Assembly: GCA_017550445.1 (NCBI GenBank)
Contig: JAFZOV010000175.1
Location: 1-39,555 of the forward strand
Length of the DNA stretch: 39,555 nucleotides
Reading direction: 5' to 3'
From: Fibrobacter sp.
GTDB lineage: Bacteria; Fibrobacterota; Fibrobacteria; Fibrobacterales; Fibrobacteraceae
The notes below the pieces were generated by a model. That model did no database searches. It saw only the letters and a list, made by a program, of their open reading frames with translations, and was not told the origin of the DNA. Below, in pieces: positions 22,494-31,600 of this stretch. Each line of letters begins with the position of its first letter. Positions within the stretch are counted from its first letter, which is position 1. Position numbers and translations under genes: made by a program.

Positions 22494-24308
22494 ATGAAAT
22501 TACTGAAATCGACATTATTCGTTTGCAGCTCCGCACTTGCGCTCTGCGCCTGTGGAGATTCCAGCAGCAACGCAGCTACGGCAACCGAGACCGAAGCCGA
22601 AAGCACCGTGGAAACCGATTCTACGAACGGATCTACAATGGTTTCAGACCAAACGACGCCGCCTAACTATCAACACTTCTCCGAGCAAGAAGTTTCGGAA
22701 CCTGTTGACGTTTCTGAAATTTCGGGCGATCCCGTCATTACTTTTGACAACGGCACCGTCGCTATCGAAAACGACAACGGTTGCATTTCTCAAAAAGATA
22801 AATCTATCACCATCTATTGTGCGGGCAACTACCAGCTTACTGGCAAATCGAGCGACAATCAGCTCATTGTAAATGCCGGCAGCACAGACAAAGTATATCT
22901 GTACTTAAACGAGTTACAACTCGCCAGCGCAACGGACGCTCCAATTTACGTGCAGAATGCCGAAAAGGTTTTCTTGATGCTTGTTGACGGCACCAAAAAC
23001 TCTCTTGAAGACGCTGCAACCCGCACGCAATCTTACGCCAAGGCAAACGGTACAAGCGATACCACCAACGCAACCATTTACGCCAAAGACGACCTCACCA
23101 TCAAAGGCAGCGGTGACCTGACTGTTACCGGAAACTACAATAACGGCATTCAGTGCAGCAACGACCTGCGCATCCGCGACTTGCCGGGAATCACCGTCAA
23201 GGCCAAGAATCACGCTATCAAGGGCAAAGGCTCCGTCACCGTCGAAGGCGGCTACTTCAACCTCACCGCCACAAACGGCGACGGCATCAAGAGCGACGAA
23301 GGCGAAGACGAAAACACCATCATCGAAAACAAGGGCATCGTCGTCATTACAGGCGGCGAATTCGAAATCAACGCAGGCGATGACGGCATACAATCTTACA
23401 ACTACATCTTTATCGCAGACTCGACCTCGATTCCGCTCATCAACGTCACCAGCAAGGGCAAAGGCATCGCCACCGATAACCGCATTTACATCAACGGCGG
23501 CATTACCAACGTAACTTCTGGCGACGACGGCCTACATTCTAACTTAAACATTTACATTAACGGCGGTCTCACCACGATTGCGGCAGGCGATGACGGCGTT
23601 CACGCCGATTCCACCTTGCGCATCGCAGACGGCTCCATCAACATCACCAAGGCCGTTGAAGGCATCGAAGCGTTCTACATTCGCGCCGAAGGCGGCATGA
23701 CCGCAACGGTCGCAAGCGATGACGCATGGAATGCGGCCGAAGGCTCTGCAGACGTAAATTCGCAAAGCGGCTCGCAGTGGGGCGGTCGCGGCAGCCAAGC
23801 AGGCATGATGAGCAGTTCCAAAGGCTATATCATCATCAGCGGTGGTTACCACTACCTTTACGCAGCAGGCAATGATATCGATGTACTTGACGCAAACGGT
23901 ACAGCGACCATGAGCGGCGGCGTATTGCTCCTGGAAATTGGCACTAGCAACGGCGGCGGAATGATGTTTGCACCGGGCCAAGGCGGCAATCAGAGCAGCC
24001 AGGGCGGCAACAGCTCGGGATCTTGCTCCACCAATATGGCTGGCGGCCTCATCGATACCGATAGCGGATTCAGCATTACCGGCGGCGTACTGCTCGGATT
24101 CGGCAACCGCACCGAAGAATACCCCAAGTGCAGCGCCACTAGCTACACAGCAGGCACCGCCTACGGCACGAGCAATGCTGCATTCAAGCCCAGCACAAGC
24201 GGCAGCATGATTGTCTACGGCGGAGATGTAAGCTCGGTCGCCCAGGTCGACGTGAGCGGCATGACCGAAATCACGCTCCCGAATGGAATGATTTACTACG
24301 AAAAGTAA
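22494..24308 (+). CDS. Cthe_2159-like carbohydrate-binding beta-helix lipoprotein
   Basis: The 604-residue protein starts with a lipoprotein signal (Cys20 in ALCAC), then a Thr/Glu-rich spacer. A long right-handed parallel beta-helix follows, with turns marked by repeated DG(I/L/V) motifs (NNGIQC, GDGIKSD, DDGIQSY, DDGLHSN, DDGVHAD) at 20-30 residue spacing. This is the pattern of the carbohydrate-binding family typified by Cthe_2159 (DUF4353), a protein known to bind cellulose and polygalacturonate. A Gly/Ser/Gln-rich segment is near 460-510. Placement beside a pectate lyase fits pectin binding at the cell surface. The start has AAGGGG upstream; TAATTTTA (22465-22472) is a possible -10. Confidence 0.82.
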   Translation: MKLLKSTLFVCSSALALCACGDSSSNAATATETEAESTVETDSTNGSTMVSDQTTPPNYQHFSEQEVSEPVDVSEISGDPVITFDNGTVAIENDNGCISQKDKSITIYCAGNYQLTGKSSDNQLIVNAGSTDKVYLYLNELQLASATDAPIYVQNAEKVFLMLVDGTKNSLEDAATRTQSYAKANGTSDTTNATIYAKDDLTIKGSGDLTVTGNYNNGIQCSNDLRIRDLPGITVKAKNHAIKGKGSVTVEGGYFNLTATNGDGIKSDEGEDENTIIENKGIVVITGGEFEINAGDDGIQSYNYIFIADSTSIPLINVTSKGKGIATDNRIYINGGITNVTSGDDGLHSNLNIYINGGLTTIAAGDDGVHADSTLRIADGSINITKAVEGIEAFYIRAEGGMTATVASDDAWNAAEGSADVNSQSGSQWGGRGSQAGMMSSSKGYIIISGGYHYLYAAGNDIDVLDANGTATMSGGVLLLEIGTSNGGGMMFAPGQGGNQSSQGGNSSGSCSTNMAGGLIDTDSGFSITGGVLLGFGNRTEEYPKCSATSYTAGTAYGTSNAAFKPSTSGSMIVYGGDVSSVAQVDVSGMTEITLPNGMIYYEK

Positions 24309-24329
24309 TCACGAACCTCCAAATCCACC

Positions 24330-24367
24330 CCAAAGAACTCCCCGGCAAATGTCGAGGAGTTCCTTGG
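24330..24367. terminator. Long hairpin between convergent genes (weak terminator)
   Basis: CCAAAGAACTCC (24330-24341) and GGAGTTCCTTGG (24356-24367) pair with one mismatch around a 14-nt loop, and the flanks CACCC/GGGTG could extend it. No proper T tract follows on either strand. It may end both convergent transcripts or protect their 3' ends. Confidence 0.45.
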
Positions 24368-24385
24368 TATGGGTGAGGAGGGATT

Positions 24386-25870
24386 TTATCGCAAATTGAC
24401 TTTCAGCTGACGGGAGCCGCTTTTAGCGATATAGACGCCTTGACGCAAACCTTGTAGAGAAAGTTCAGAAGAGCCGCTGCGGACCAAGTTGCCGTTGACA
24501 TCAAAAAGTTTGATGTTTCCATTCGCATAGAGCATTACACCTTCGCGGCGGAGATTGATACTACCAAAAGAACTGGTCACGCCACCGTTTCGCACGGCAA
24601 TCGCTTCGGAAACTTCGCCATCCACGAATTTTTCTACATGAGTGATACCCGTGTTCACATAGTCGCCAAGGCCATAAGCCTTACGCATAATGTCCAGCAC
24701 GTCCTTGTCAAAAATGGAACCATCGGGTTCGCTCTGGCGGCGGATAATGGTCATGTTGTTTTCGCCTTCGTGGCCCGTATCCCAAACGACAGGCACCACC
24801 TTGTTTGTCTTGCAGGAACTCATGAATGACTGGTAATATTCCAAACGGCCCTTGCGGTGCTTATCGTAGTTGCTGCCCGAAAGCACACCCACGCGGTCAT
24901 TTGCGCCGAATTCACCGATAATCACAGGCACGCCCTTATCTACATAATTCGTCTTCATCTTGCCAAGTGAGGCATCCATCTGGCTCTTGGTGCAAGGGTC
25001 GCCCATGGCACTCGCCCAAGCGTTATAGCCACAGTTGTGCACCACATCGGCACCGCTTGCGAGGTTGTCGCCTGTTCCCCAGTAATACTGCGGTTCAACC
25101 GTTGCACCCCAATCGGCGGGTTCATTCATGAGTGTGTAGGTATAAGGATCGTAGTAGTGGACTTCGAACATCAAACGGTTCTCGATCACATCTTTCGGGA
25201 GCTTATCTACCGTATAAACTTCGACCGAGCGGTCAATACTTGTAGACGGTCCCTGAATCACAAGCGTACGGCTCGCGTTATTGCCACCCGTTGCACGCAC
25301 GGCATCTACAAAGGTCTGGTGGTAAGTTGCGAGGATTTCCGTTTCATGCCTGTAATTTGCGTCGGTAGTGGCGGGCTCGTTCGCGCTAGCAAAGAGCAAA
25401 TTCTCATTATAGTTCTTGAAATGCGTGGCAATCTGGGTCCAGTACGCCTTCTGCTTGGCATTCACCTCATCTTTCTTGTCGTCGTTCAAATTCCCTTCGA
25501 GCCAGCCGCCATCCCAGTGAATATTGAGCACGGTAACAAGCCCCGCCCGCATACACATATCAACCACGGTCTGCACGGAGTCCATCCAGCTCTGGTTAAT
25601 CACGCCATTGTTTGCGTGGCTATCCCAGGCGCAGGGAATGCGAATCGTGCTGAATCCGGCCGCCTTCACCGAATCGATGTAGGCCTCCGTCGGGAACTTG
25701 TTGCCCCAACCGGTCGGATTGCCCGGAACTTCCATCGTGTTACCGATGTTGATGCCAAAGCCCATTTTATTGAAAATTTCAGTCGCAGTCGGAAGCGTAG
25801 CGCCCCACGACATCGAAACCAAAGACACGGAAGCGACCATTGCCGCAGTCCCGAGGATGCGTCTTTTCAT
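24386..25870 (-). CDS. GH5-family endoglucanase with sorting tail
   Basis: The ATG at 25870 gives 494 residues; it has AAGGG 7 bp upstream and begins a signal peptide (about 1-24, cut after WGA). The GH5 TIM barrel (about 26-385) shows the N-terminal GINIGNTME segment, IRIPCAW, LNIHWDGGW, the acid/base Glu165 in SANEP, EVHYYDPY, and the nucleophile Glu320 in VIIGEFG. The family hydrolyses beta-1,4-glucan and related polymers with retention. The C-terminal ~70 residues (IKLFDVNGNLVRSG, then QGVYIAKSG) form a sorting-like tail; no separate CBM is present. A TATATTTA octamer lies upstream at 25926-25933. Confidence 0.94.
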   Translation of the reverse strand: MKRRILGTAAMVASVSLVSMSWGATLPTATEIFNKMGFGINIGNTMEVPGNPTGWGNKFPTEAYIDSVKAAGFSTIRIPCAWDSHANNGVINQSWMDSVQTVVDMCMRAGLVTVLNIHWDGGWLEGNLNDDKKDEVNAKQKAYWTQIATHFKNYNENLLFASANEPATTDANYRHETEILATYHQTFVDAVRATGGNNASRTLVIQGPSTSIDRSVEVYTVDKLPKDVIENRLMFEVHYYDPYTYTLMNEPADWGATVEPQYYWGTGDNLASGADVVHNCGYNAWASAMGDPCTKSQMDASLGKMKTNYVDKGVPVIIGEFGANDRVGVLSGSNYDKHRKGRLEYYQSFMSSCKTNKVVPVVWDTGHEGENNMTIIRRQSEPDGSIFDKDVLDIMRKAYGLGDYVNTGITHVEKFVDGEVSEAIAVRNGGVTSSFGSINLRREGVMLYANGNIKLFDVNGNLVRSGSSELSLQGLRQGVYIAKSGSRQLKVNLR

Positions 25871-26016
25871 AACAACCCTTTTTTGGCGCCCCAACCCAGA
25901 GGCACCTATTTAAACAACCTTGACCTAAATATAATATCTGCAAAAAACATTGGGGTTGCCCCCAAAGCAGCCCCTTTTGACAAAAAGTCCATAGACTTTG
26001 CCTAAACAATCGGATT

Positions 26017-27996
26017 TCACTGCAATTTCTTGACGGCAAGCGTTTTGTTCCCAGCCGTCAAGCGCACTAAAATTGAACCGCGGGCAAATCCACTCAGGTT
26101 AATCGCCGCCGTATTACCGGAGAAATTTTCTGAATAGAGCAGGTGCCCCTGCATGTCGAACAGGCGTACGCTCTTTAGGCCAGGCACATCGGCATGCACA
26201 TAGAGTTCGCGACCTTCCAGCGAGAATTGAGCTTGCGGAGCAACGGCACCAGCAATAATAGTGACGGCATCAGAAGAACTAGATTCCGGCTGCACTTCAC
26301 TGGAAGAAGACTCCTGAACAGCCTCGCTACTGGAGCTTGCCACGCTGCTAGAGCTTTCGACAGAAGAACTGGATTCTTCCTCAGGACATTCCGAAAGCGA
26401 CATGCTTTTCGAAGTCGTAAAGCACACACGGTCTGTTCCGTCAAAAACCACGTTGTACACTCCCGACACGGAAGCCGTTCCACCCTTATTCACATAAGTA
26501 AAGTCGGCAAAGTACCCGCCCTTCGCCAGCACCGCATTGATTGCAACGCGTTGGTGCTTTCTATCACCATTTGCATTATTTTGCACATTGCATATTCGTT
26601 CATTGTAGTCAATGTACCATACATACACGCCGTTTCCACGCTGTCCCCAGCCGGCATCAACATAAGAATCGTAACTTTCTGCAGGGCGATATTCAACAAT
26701 ATAGTATTCGTCATTTTGGTTCGGATTCGTCGTCGAATAAGCCTGCATCTGGCTCAGTTTCTTCAGGGAATAAACAGAATCCGGTTGCAGTTCCTGGAGT
26801 TTCAGCCAACCCATAGTCTCCTTTTCGTAAGCAGAATACCCCATGGGAGCATTGCCCTCGTTTAAGGAGGAGCCATTGTACATGCCAAGCGACATAATAT
26901 CATAAACGCCGGGACCATCTATCTGGATATCATATTCATCTCTGCCATAATGATCGTTCAGGCCCATCACGTGGCTAAATTCATGCGCAAAAATTCCCAT
27001 TTTGTTGATTTTAGAATTATGGGATTCATCCGCATACTGCGCAATAAAAAGATACTTGTCAAAATAGACCCCCCCAGCCTTATAGGCCGTAGGGAGCCAC
27101 CCACTAGTAGATCCGTTCGACTGCATCCAATACTGATGTCCCCAGAAAAGATCACTCTGCTTCAAGGCTTCTTCTTCCATTCCGGGGAACAGGAAAATAA
27201 ATCCGTCAACATTGTTGTTTTTCATACAATATTTTTTGGCGTTCGCCTTGAAATCACTGCGCTTGACAAGTTCATCGATTCCTTCGGCAGTAAACTGGCC
27301 TTCTTTAAAATTGTCGCCAACGCCATAACTAGTCAGGGTCTTATTCAAATAGATCGGATAAACATCAAAATGCGGGTCAAACAAGCTATCGGAAACATAA
27401 AGGAAATAATCTCGAAGGCTACCAATATTCTTGTTTTTGTTATAACCCGGCTTGTTCAAAAAATCGTAGAATTCAGCAGAATCGCCATGGGCCTTATCAG
27501 TTGTTCCAACAAGCAAAACAGGGAACCAGCGTTCACCCTTAGTCCATTTTTCCGACTCAGGTCGATTACGCATGGCGGTAGCCGACACAACGCTAGATGA
27601 CATGAGCGGAACATGATTAAAGTCAGAGCTTACTTCCGGATCGTCGGGAAATCGGTTCCCATTCAGTTCTTTATGGTTTTTACGGGCCGCCTCCTGATCC
27701 AGTCCTTTCAAGAAAGACGACTCTTCCGCGGTACGATCCGCAATATTCTTTGCAATAATTCCAGAGGGGGTTCCATCTTCACCGACATAGACAAAACTTC
27801 CATCGCCGTCGCCCACAACCAAATAGCCGTCAGAAGTTTCGGCATAGTGATAATGTTCGTCACCAAAGTGACGAATGGACACAAGGCTTCCATCTTTATT
27901 TTGGACAGTTTTAAACCCCGGCACGGCAGGACGAGCAAAAGTCTGCGGCACCATGACAAACACCATTGCGATCAAATAAAGAACAATCTTATTCAT
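26017..27996 (-). CDS. Secreted M6-family metalloprotease with serine-rich linker and sorting tail
   Basis: The ATG at 27996 gives 659 residues and a signal peptide (about 1-22); GAGAGG lies upstream, inside the longer GTG-start frame to 28014, which is less likely. After a propeptide-like region, the catalytic domain carries HEFSHVMGLNDHYG (His338, Glu339, His342, Asp348), the HExxHxxGxxD zinc site of M6 (immune inhibitor A-like) peptidases. An acidic linker with repeated ESSSS units (about 546-582) leads to a sorting-like tail (SVRLFDMQGHLLYSE). Its substrate is unknown; processing or turnover of surface proteins is an inference from its place among secreted enzymes. TATTTTTA at 28016-28023 is a likely -10. 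Confidence 0.9.
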   Translation of the reverse strand: MNKIVLYLIAMVFVMVPQTFARPAVPGFKTVQNKDGSLVSIRHFGDEHYHYAETSDGYLVVGDGDGSFVYVGEDGTPSGIIAKNIADRTAEESSFLKGLDQEAARKNHKELNGNRFPDDPEVSSDFNHVPLMSSSVVSATAMRNRPESEKWTKGERWFPVLLVGTTDKAHGDSAEFYDFLNKPGYNKNKNIGSLRDYFLYVSDSLFDPHFDVYPIYLNKTLTSYGVGDNFKEGQFTAEGIDELVKRSDFKANAKKYCMKNNNVDGFIFLFPGMEEEALKQSDLFWGHQYWMQSNGSTSGWLPTAYKAGGVYFDKYLFIAQYADESHNSKINKMGIFAHEFSHVMGLNDHYGRDEYDIQIDGPGVYDIMSLGMYNGSSLNEGNAPMGYSAYEKETMGWLKLQELQPDSVYSLKKLSQMQAYSTTNPNQNDEYYIVEYRPAESYDSYVDAGWGQRGNGVYVWYIDYNERICNVQNNANGDRKHQRVAINAVLAKGGYFADFTYVNKGGTASVSGVYNVVFDGTDRVCFTTSKSMSLSECPEEESSSSVESSSSVASSSSEAVQESSSSEVQPESSSSDAVTIIAGAVAPQAQFSLEGRELYVHADVPGLKSVRLFDMQGHLLYSENFSGNTAAINLSGFARGSILVRLTAGNKTLAVKKLQ

Positions 27997-28194
27997 ATCC
28001 CAAATTCCTCTCACCTAAAAATAATCCTTTTTTCAAAAAAAAGGATGTTCTCGGCAGGTAAAAACGTGTTAGCCTCGTGCAAAAAGAACACCAAACAACG
28101 GAATTTCAACATTTCGGTTCAAAAAGTATCAATTTTTGCAAATTTTAGCCGTTTCACGGGCATTTCATCAGCTTTCTGCAGAGTTAAATTTTTA

Positions 28195-28226
28195 TTGACA
28201 ATGTTCTCAAAAATTATATATATTTA
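28195..28226 (+). promoter_or_regulatory. Promoter of TIGR02147 copy 2, predicting a leaderless mRNA
   Basis: TTGACA (28195-28200) is followed after 18 bp by TATATTTA (28219-28226), which fits TAnnTTTA. The octamer ends 4 bp before the GTG start at 28231. An in-frame TAA lies two codons before the GTG, so the reading frame cannot begin earlier, and there is no Shine-Dalgarno. The rest of the gap to the M6 gene (28024-28194) is A/T-rich with no gene visible. Confidence 0.65.
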
Positions 28227-28230
28227 AATT

Positions 28231-29055
28231 GTGAACCGGTTTTTAGACATCTATCAATTTACGCACTTCCGCAAGTTTTTGGAAGAATACCAAGTGGCAC
28301 GCGCCAAAGCGGAGCCCCATTTTACCCGTACCGAGATTTGTAACCTGCTCGGCCTCGAAAAAAGCCGCAGCTATTTCGCAGACGTTCTCAGAGGTAAAAA
28401 AGTCAGCCCCCGCATGGTGGCAAAATTCATCGAAATTCTGGAACTCGACAAGAAAGAGGCTAAATATTTTGAAACCCTGGTGGAACTCGACCAGGCAAAA
28501 AGCGACGCCGTACGCAACGCCGCCATGCAAGAGGTCTTGAAGCTGCACCCCAACCCGCAGCACATTCTAAACGAAGACGCCTACGAATATTATAGCCACT
28601 GGTACAACAGCGCCCTTTTCGCCATTCTAGACGCCATGGACGTTGACGACGACATGGCGCCGGTGCAAAAGCGGATTTTCCCGAAGGTGCCACTCGGAAA
28701 GCTGAAAGATTCCCTCGCCCTTTTGGAACGATTGGGACTCGCCCGCAAGAACGAAAACGGTTTCTGGAAACCCACTAAAGAAAGCATCAGCAGCGGCCCC
28801 TACAATAACGCAGATTTAGTTAAGCAATACCAGCTGCAATGTTTCGAACTTTCAAAGCAGGCTCTGATGACGCCGCCCAAGCAGCCCACCGTCATGAGTA
28901 CGCTCACGTTCAGCATTTCAAGCGACGCATACAAGAAACTTGAAGTAGAGCTGCAGGAATTCAAGGCGAAGGCAAGGCGCATCATTGGCGAAGACAAAGA
29001 AAAAGCCGATGGTGTATATCAAATGAACATCCACCTGTTCTCAAATTTGGACTAA
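28231..29055 (+). CDS. TIGR02147-family HTH protein (copy 2)
   Basis: The protein has 274 residues from a GTG start. It matches copy 1 (16010-16855) along its length: IYQFTHFRKFL (7-17), an HTH-like segment (about 31-72, LRGKKVSP), EAKYF, YEYYSHWYNS, the wing-like LERLGLARKNENGFWKPT, STLTFSISS and C-terminal VYQMNIHLF. It is probably a cytoplasmic DNA-binding regulator with a long C-terminal (DUF4423-like) effector part. The lipoprotein gene follows after 10 bp in the same direction, as in copy 1. Start and promoter spacing predict a leaderless message. Confidence 0.88.
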   Translation: MNRFLDIYQFTHFRKFLEEYQVARAKAEPHFTRTEICNLLGLEKSRSYFADVLRGKKVSPRMVAKFIEILELDKKEAKYFETLVELDQAKSDAVRNAAMQEVLKLHPNPQHILNEDAYEYYSHWYNSALFAILDAMDVDDDMAPVQKRIFPKVPLGKLKDSLALLERLGLARKNENGFWKPTKESISSGPYNNADLVKQYQLQCFELSKQALMTPPKQPTVMSTLTFSISSDAYKKLEVELQEFKAKARRIIGEDKEKADGVYQMNIHLFSNLD

Positions 29056-29065
29056 AGGGGTAAAA

Positions 29066-30598
29066 ATGAAGATCGCAATTTCCAAAAAAATTTTGCCCCT
29101 TTTACCGATGGCAACTCTGTTCCTGCTAACCGCTTGCAGCCCACCTAACGACGCCAAAGAATCCGACCACGCGGGCGTACTGACCGAAACCGAATCGGGC
29201 CGCACGATTGCATTCGCCATCAACGAAGGACTTGAATACGCCACTGTTTCACCGGGCAAGGCGGCAAAAACATCCGGCAAAGTCCAATTCGCACTCACCA
29301 AGATTGTTGACGGCAAAACCGAACTGAAGGATTCTGCCACCGTCAATTACGGAGACTACGCCGTATTCGAAGACGCCCAGGGCGCCTATAGCGTCGTGGC
29401 AACCGCAATAGGACTGAACGGCGAGAAAGACACGCTCTATGGCGCAGATATTTTAAAGCGCAACGACATCGACACCGTCTACGTCCGCGTGCAGGAACCC
29501 GCCACACTGAAGCTTTCAACCTCTTACGCCGAAGACGTGTTCCCCGAAGGCTCCACCATGTGCATCACGGGAACCCTCACATGCAAGAAGATTTCCAAGG
29601 ATGACGTCAAACGCGGTTACGCGATTATCAAGAACATTCCGCTTTTCGACAACGAAGACGCTGTAAAGCAGATTGAAATTCAGAACGGCGACGACTTCCA
29701 CGCTCTCGGCGTCGAATGGAACCTCACCGCAGGCGACACTCTGTTTGCTAGCGAAAAAGTCCTCGCCAAGCATCATCTGTTCGATTTCGACATCACGCTC
29801 CCTGAATCCGACTTGTTCGACAGTCTGGGCGACCACGTACTTGATTCGCTGATTGTTCCCATCAAATGGTACAACAATCAAGGCCGCTACACCTATTATT
29901 CTCAATACTCTCACCTTCTCTTGGACGAACAAAACAACCTTGTTGTCGTAAAAGAAAAAGAAGTACTGTCCGAAGACACGACGCAACTATGGGTTGTCGT
30001 GCCGCAAATTGATTCTTCCGCAAAGATTTCTGCGTACGAAGGCGACATCGAGCCGAACGCTCCTACTTATAATCGGCTCCATAGTTACTGGAAAACCGCC
30101 GATGAGGACACCCTTTGGAGATGGGTAAATCTCTTTGATGATTCCAGTTTCGCCATCAGTTTCTGGATCGAGCAAGAAAGTCTCGCCGACAGCATCGTGT
30201 TGCTGAGCAATTGCGACAGCCTCGGCTTTGAAATCCGCCGCTGTTCCAAGGACACCACAGCAATCTGCACCAAGATTTACAACGGCATCGATACCGCCTC
30301 GACCGATTCCGTGGAATACGGCAAGGCAAGCATTCTTGACGGCAAGCGTCACCATTACGCGCTGGTGATTCACAAGAAGCACTTGACGATTGCAGTAGAC
30401 GGCGAAACCATCCGCGACACCGACTTGAAGTTGTCAGAAGATTTCTATAAAGCCAACGGCCTGAGAGCAGCCCCCGGACTCGTAGAAGACATTCTGTTAT
30501 TTTCCTTCGGCGACTTCATCAAGCACAAAGGCGACAAGAACTGGACACGCCTAAAAGCCTGGCTCTACGCCTTCTACGAACTGCAAAAAGAGATTTAA
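29066..30598 (+). CDS. Surface lipoprotein with LamG-like C-terminal domain
   Basis: The 510-residue protein has a lipoprotein signal ending LLTAC (Cys24), a TETESGRTIAFAI segment, a beta-rich N-terminal part, a middle region with two Cys (MCITGTLTC), and a C-terminal LamG/concanavalin-like domain (about 340-505; FAISFWIEQE, HHYALVIHKKHLTIAVDGE). LamG-like domains often bind sugars. AAAGGGG lies 5 bp before the ATG, and the gene follows the TIGR02147 gene by 10 bp, so they should be one operon. The layout (lipid anchor, beta region, C-terminal carbohydrate-binding-like module) parallels the lipoprotein partner of copy 1 although the modules differ. Confidence 0.78.
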   Translation: MKIAISKKILPLLPMATLFLLTACSPPNDAKESDHAGVLTETESGRTIAFAINEGLEYATVSPGKAAKTSGKVQFALTKIVDGKTELKDSATVNYGDYAVFEDAQGAYSVVATAIGLNGEKDTLYGADILKRNDIDTVYVRVQEPATLKLSTSYAEDVFPEGSTMCITGTLTCKKISKDDVKRGYAIIKNIPLFDNEDAVKQIEIQNGDDFHALGVEWNLTAGDTLFASEKVLAKHHLFDFDITLPESDLFDSLGDHVLDSLIVPIKWYNNQGRYTYYSQYSHLLLDEQNNLVVVKEKEVLSEDTTQLWVVVPQIDSSAKISAYEGDIEPNAPTYNRLHSYWKTADEDTLWRWVNLFDDSSFAISFWIEQESLADSIVLLSNCDSLGFEIRRCSKDTTAICTKIYNGIDTASTDSVEYGKASILDGKRHHYALVIHKKHLTIAVDGETIRDTDLKLSEDFYKANGLRAAPGLVEDILLFSFGDFIKHKGDKNWTRLKAWLYAFYELQKEI

Positions 30599-30606
30599 AA
30601 CCGAAT

Positions 30607-31500
30607 CTATTCGCCCAAGACAAGTTTCATGTACAGTTCCTTCAGGGTGTCGCCCCAGAGGTACATAATGGGGGCGGCCACCGCAAGGAAGGGGCCAAAA
30701 GGAATCTGGCCGGCGCCCTCGTCTTCTTCGGGGGTATCCTTGTTTTGCGAAGCCTTATTTTGAGCCGCCTTTTTAGCGGCGCGTTTTTCAGCAATCTTTG
30801 CATACGGCACCATAATCAAGATGCCGAGAATAGATGCGACCACCAGCACTTCGACAGCGCGGGTAACGCCCATAATCGCGCCAAAGCCCGCAAGCAACTT
30901 GACATCACCAAAGCCCATGGCGGGCTTATTCAAAACCTTCGTCGCAATCAGCCCGAGCAAATAAAGTCCACCGCCCGCAGCGACAGCGCCCACAATGCTC
31001 TGCACCGGAGTCATACCACCCGGAATAAACGAAATGATAAGGCCTGCGACAATGCCGCCCACCGAAATGGAATCGGGAATTAATTTGTACTTAAAGTCAA
31101 CCGCACTTACCGGATAAATGCCTAGCAGCAACCAAAAGAGAGCCAAGGCATCGGCCCACACCTCAAGGCTCTGCACGGGTACCGTAAAGTTCGTCGAAAA
31201 GCCCGTCGCCGCATACAGGGCAAGAGCCCCCAAAAGGCCACACAGAGATTCCCCGATGGGGTAAATGATGCTGATGGGCTGCTTGCAGCAAGCGCTTTTT
31301 CCTCTTAGAATAATCCAACCTATAATAGGCAAGTTGTAATACAGCGGAATATGCTTTTTGCAAAGCGGGCAGTGCGACGGCGGGTTCACCAGCGAAATTC
31401 CGCGAGGCATACGGTACACAATCACGTTGTAAAAACTGCCTACGCAGGCTCCCAGCACAAAAAATACGGCCAGACTGTACCAAAGAGGGATTTCTTCCAT
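30607..31500 (-). CDS. pilD: Prepilin peptidase (type IV leader peptidase)
   Basis: From ATG 31500 (GGAG 9 bp upstream) the protein has 297 residues; the longer frame into the next gene's promoter is rejected. It is a polytopic inner-membrane aspartic protease that cleaves and N-methylates type IV pilin-like precursors. Marks are GSFYNVIVYRMPRG (21-34), the cytoplasmic zinc-loop start CPLC (44-47), and the catalytic Asp135 (AVDFKYKLIPD) and Asp199 (GFGDVK). The second CxxC of the zinc loop is altered (KSACCKQP: Ser69 in place of the first Cys). An extended Lys/Ala-rich segment is near 238-262. No pilin genes are adjacent. The convergent neighbour ends 8 bp away, with no terminator. Confidence 0.92.
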   Translation of the reverse strand: MEEIPLWYSLAVFFVLGACVGSFYNVIVYRMPRGISLVNPPSHCPLCKKHIPLYYNLPIIGWIILRGKSACCKQPISIIYPIGESLCGLLGALALYAATGFSTNFTVPVQSLEVWADALALFWLLLGIYPVSAVDFKYKLIPDSISVGGIVAGLIISFIPGGMTPVQSIVGAVAAGGGLYLLGLIATKVLNKPAMGFGDVKLLAGFGAIMGVTRAVEVLVVASILGILIMVPYAKIAEKRAAKKAAQNKASQNKDTPEEDEGAGQIPFGPFLAVAAPIMYLWGDTLKELYMKLVLGE

Positions 31501-31600
31501 AAAACTAGCTCCATCGGTGCAATTTATCACACACGCTTTTCGAATAAAAAAGATAGATTTAAAGTGTAAAAATTGTTTAGTATTTAATTGAGGATGTGCT

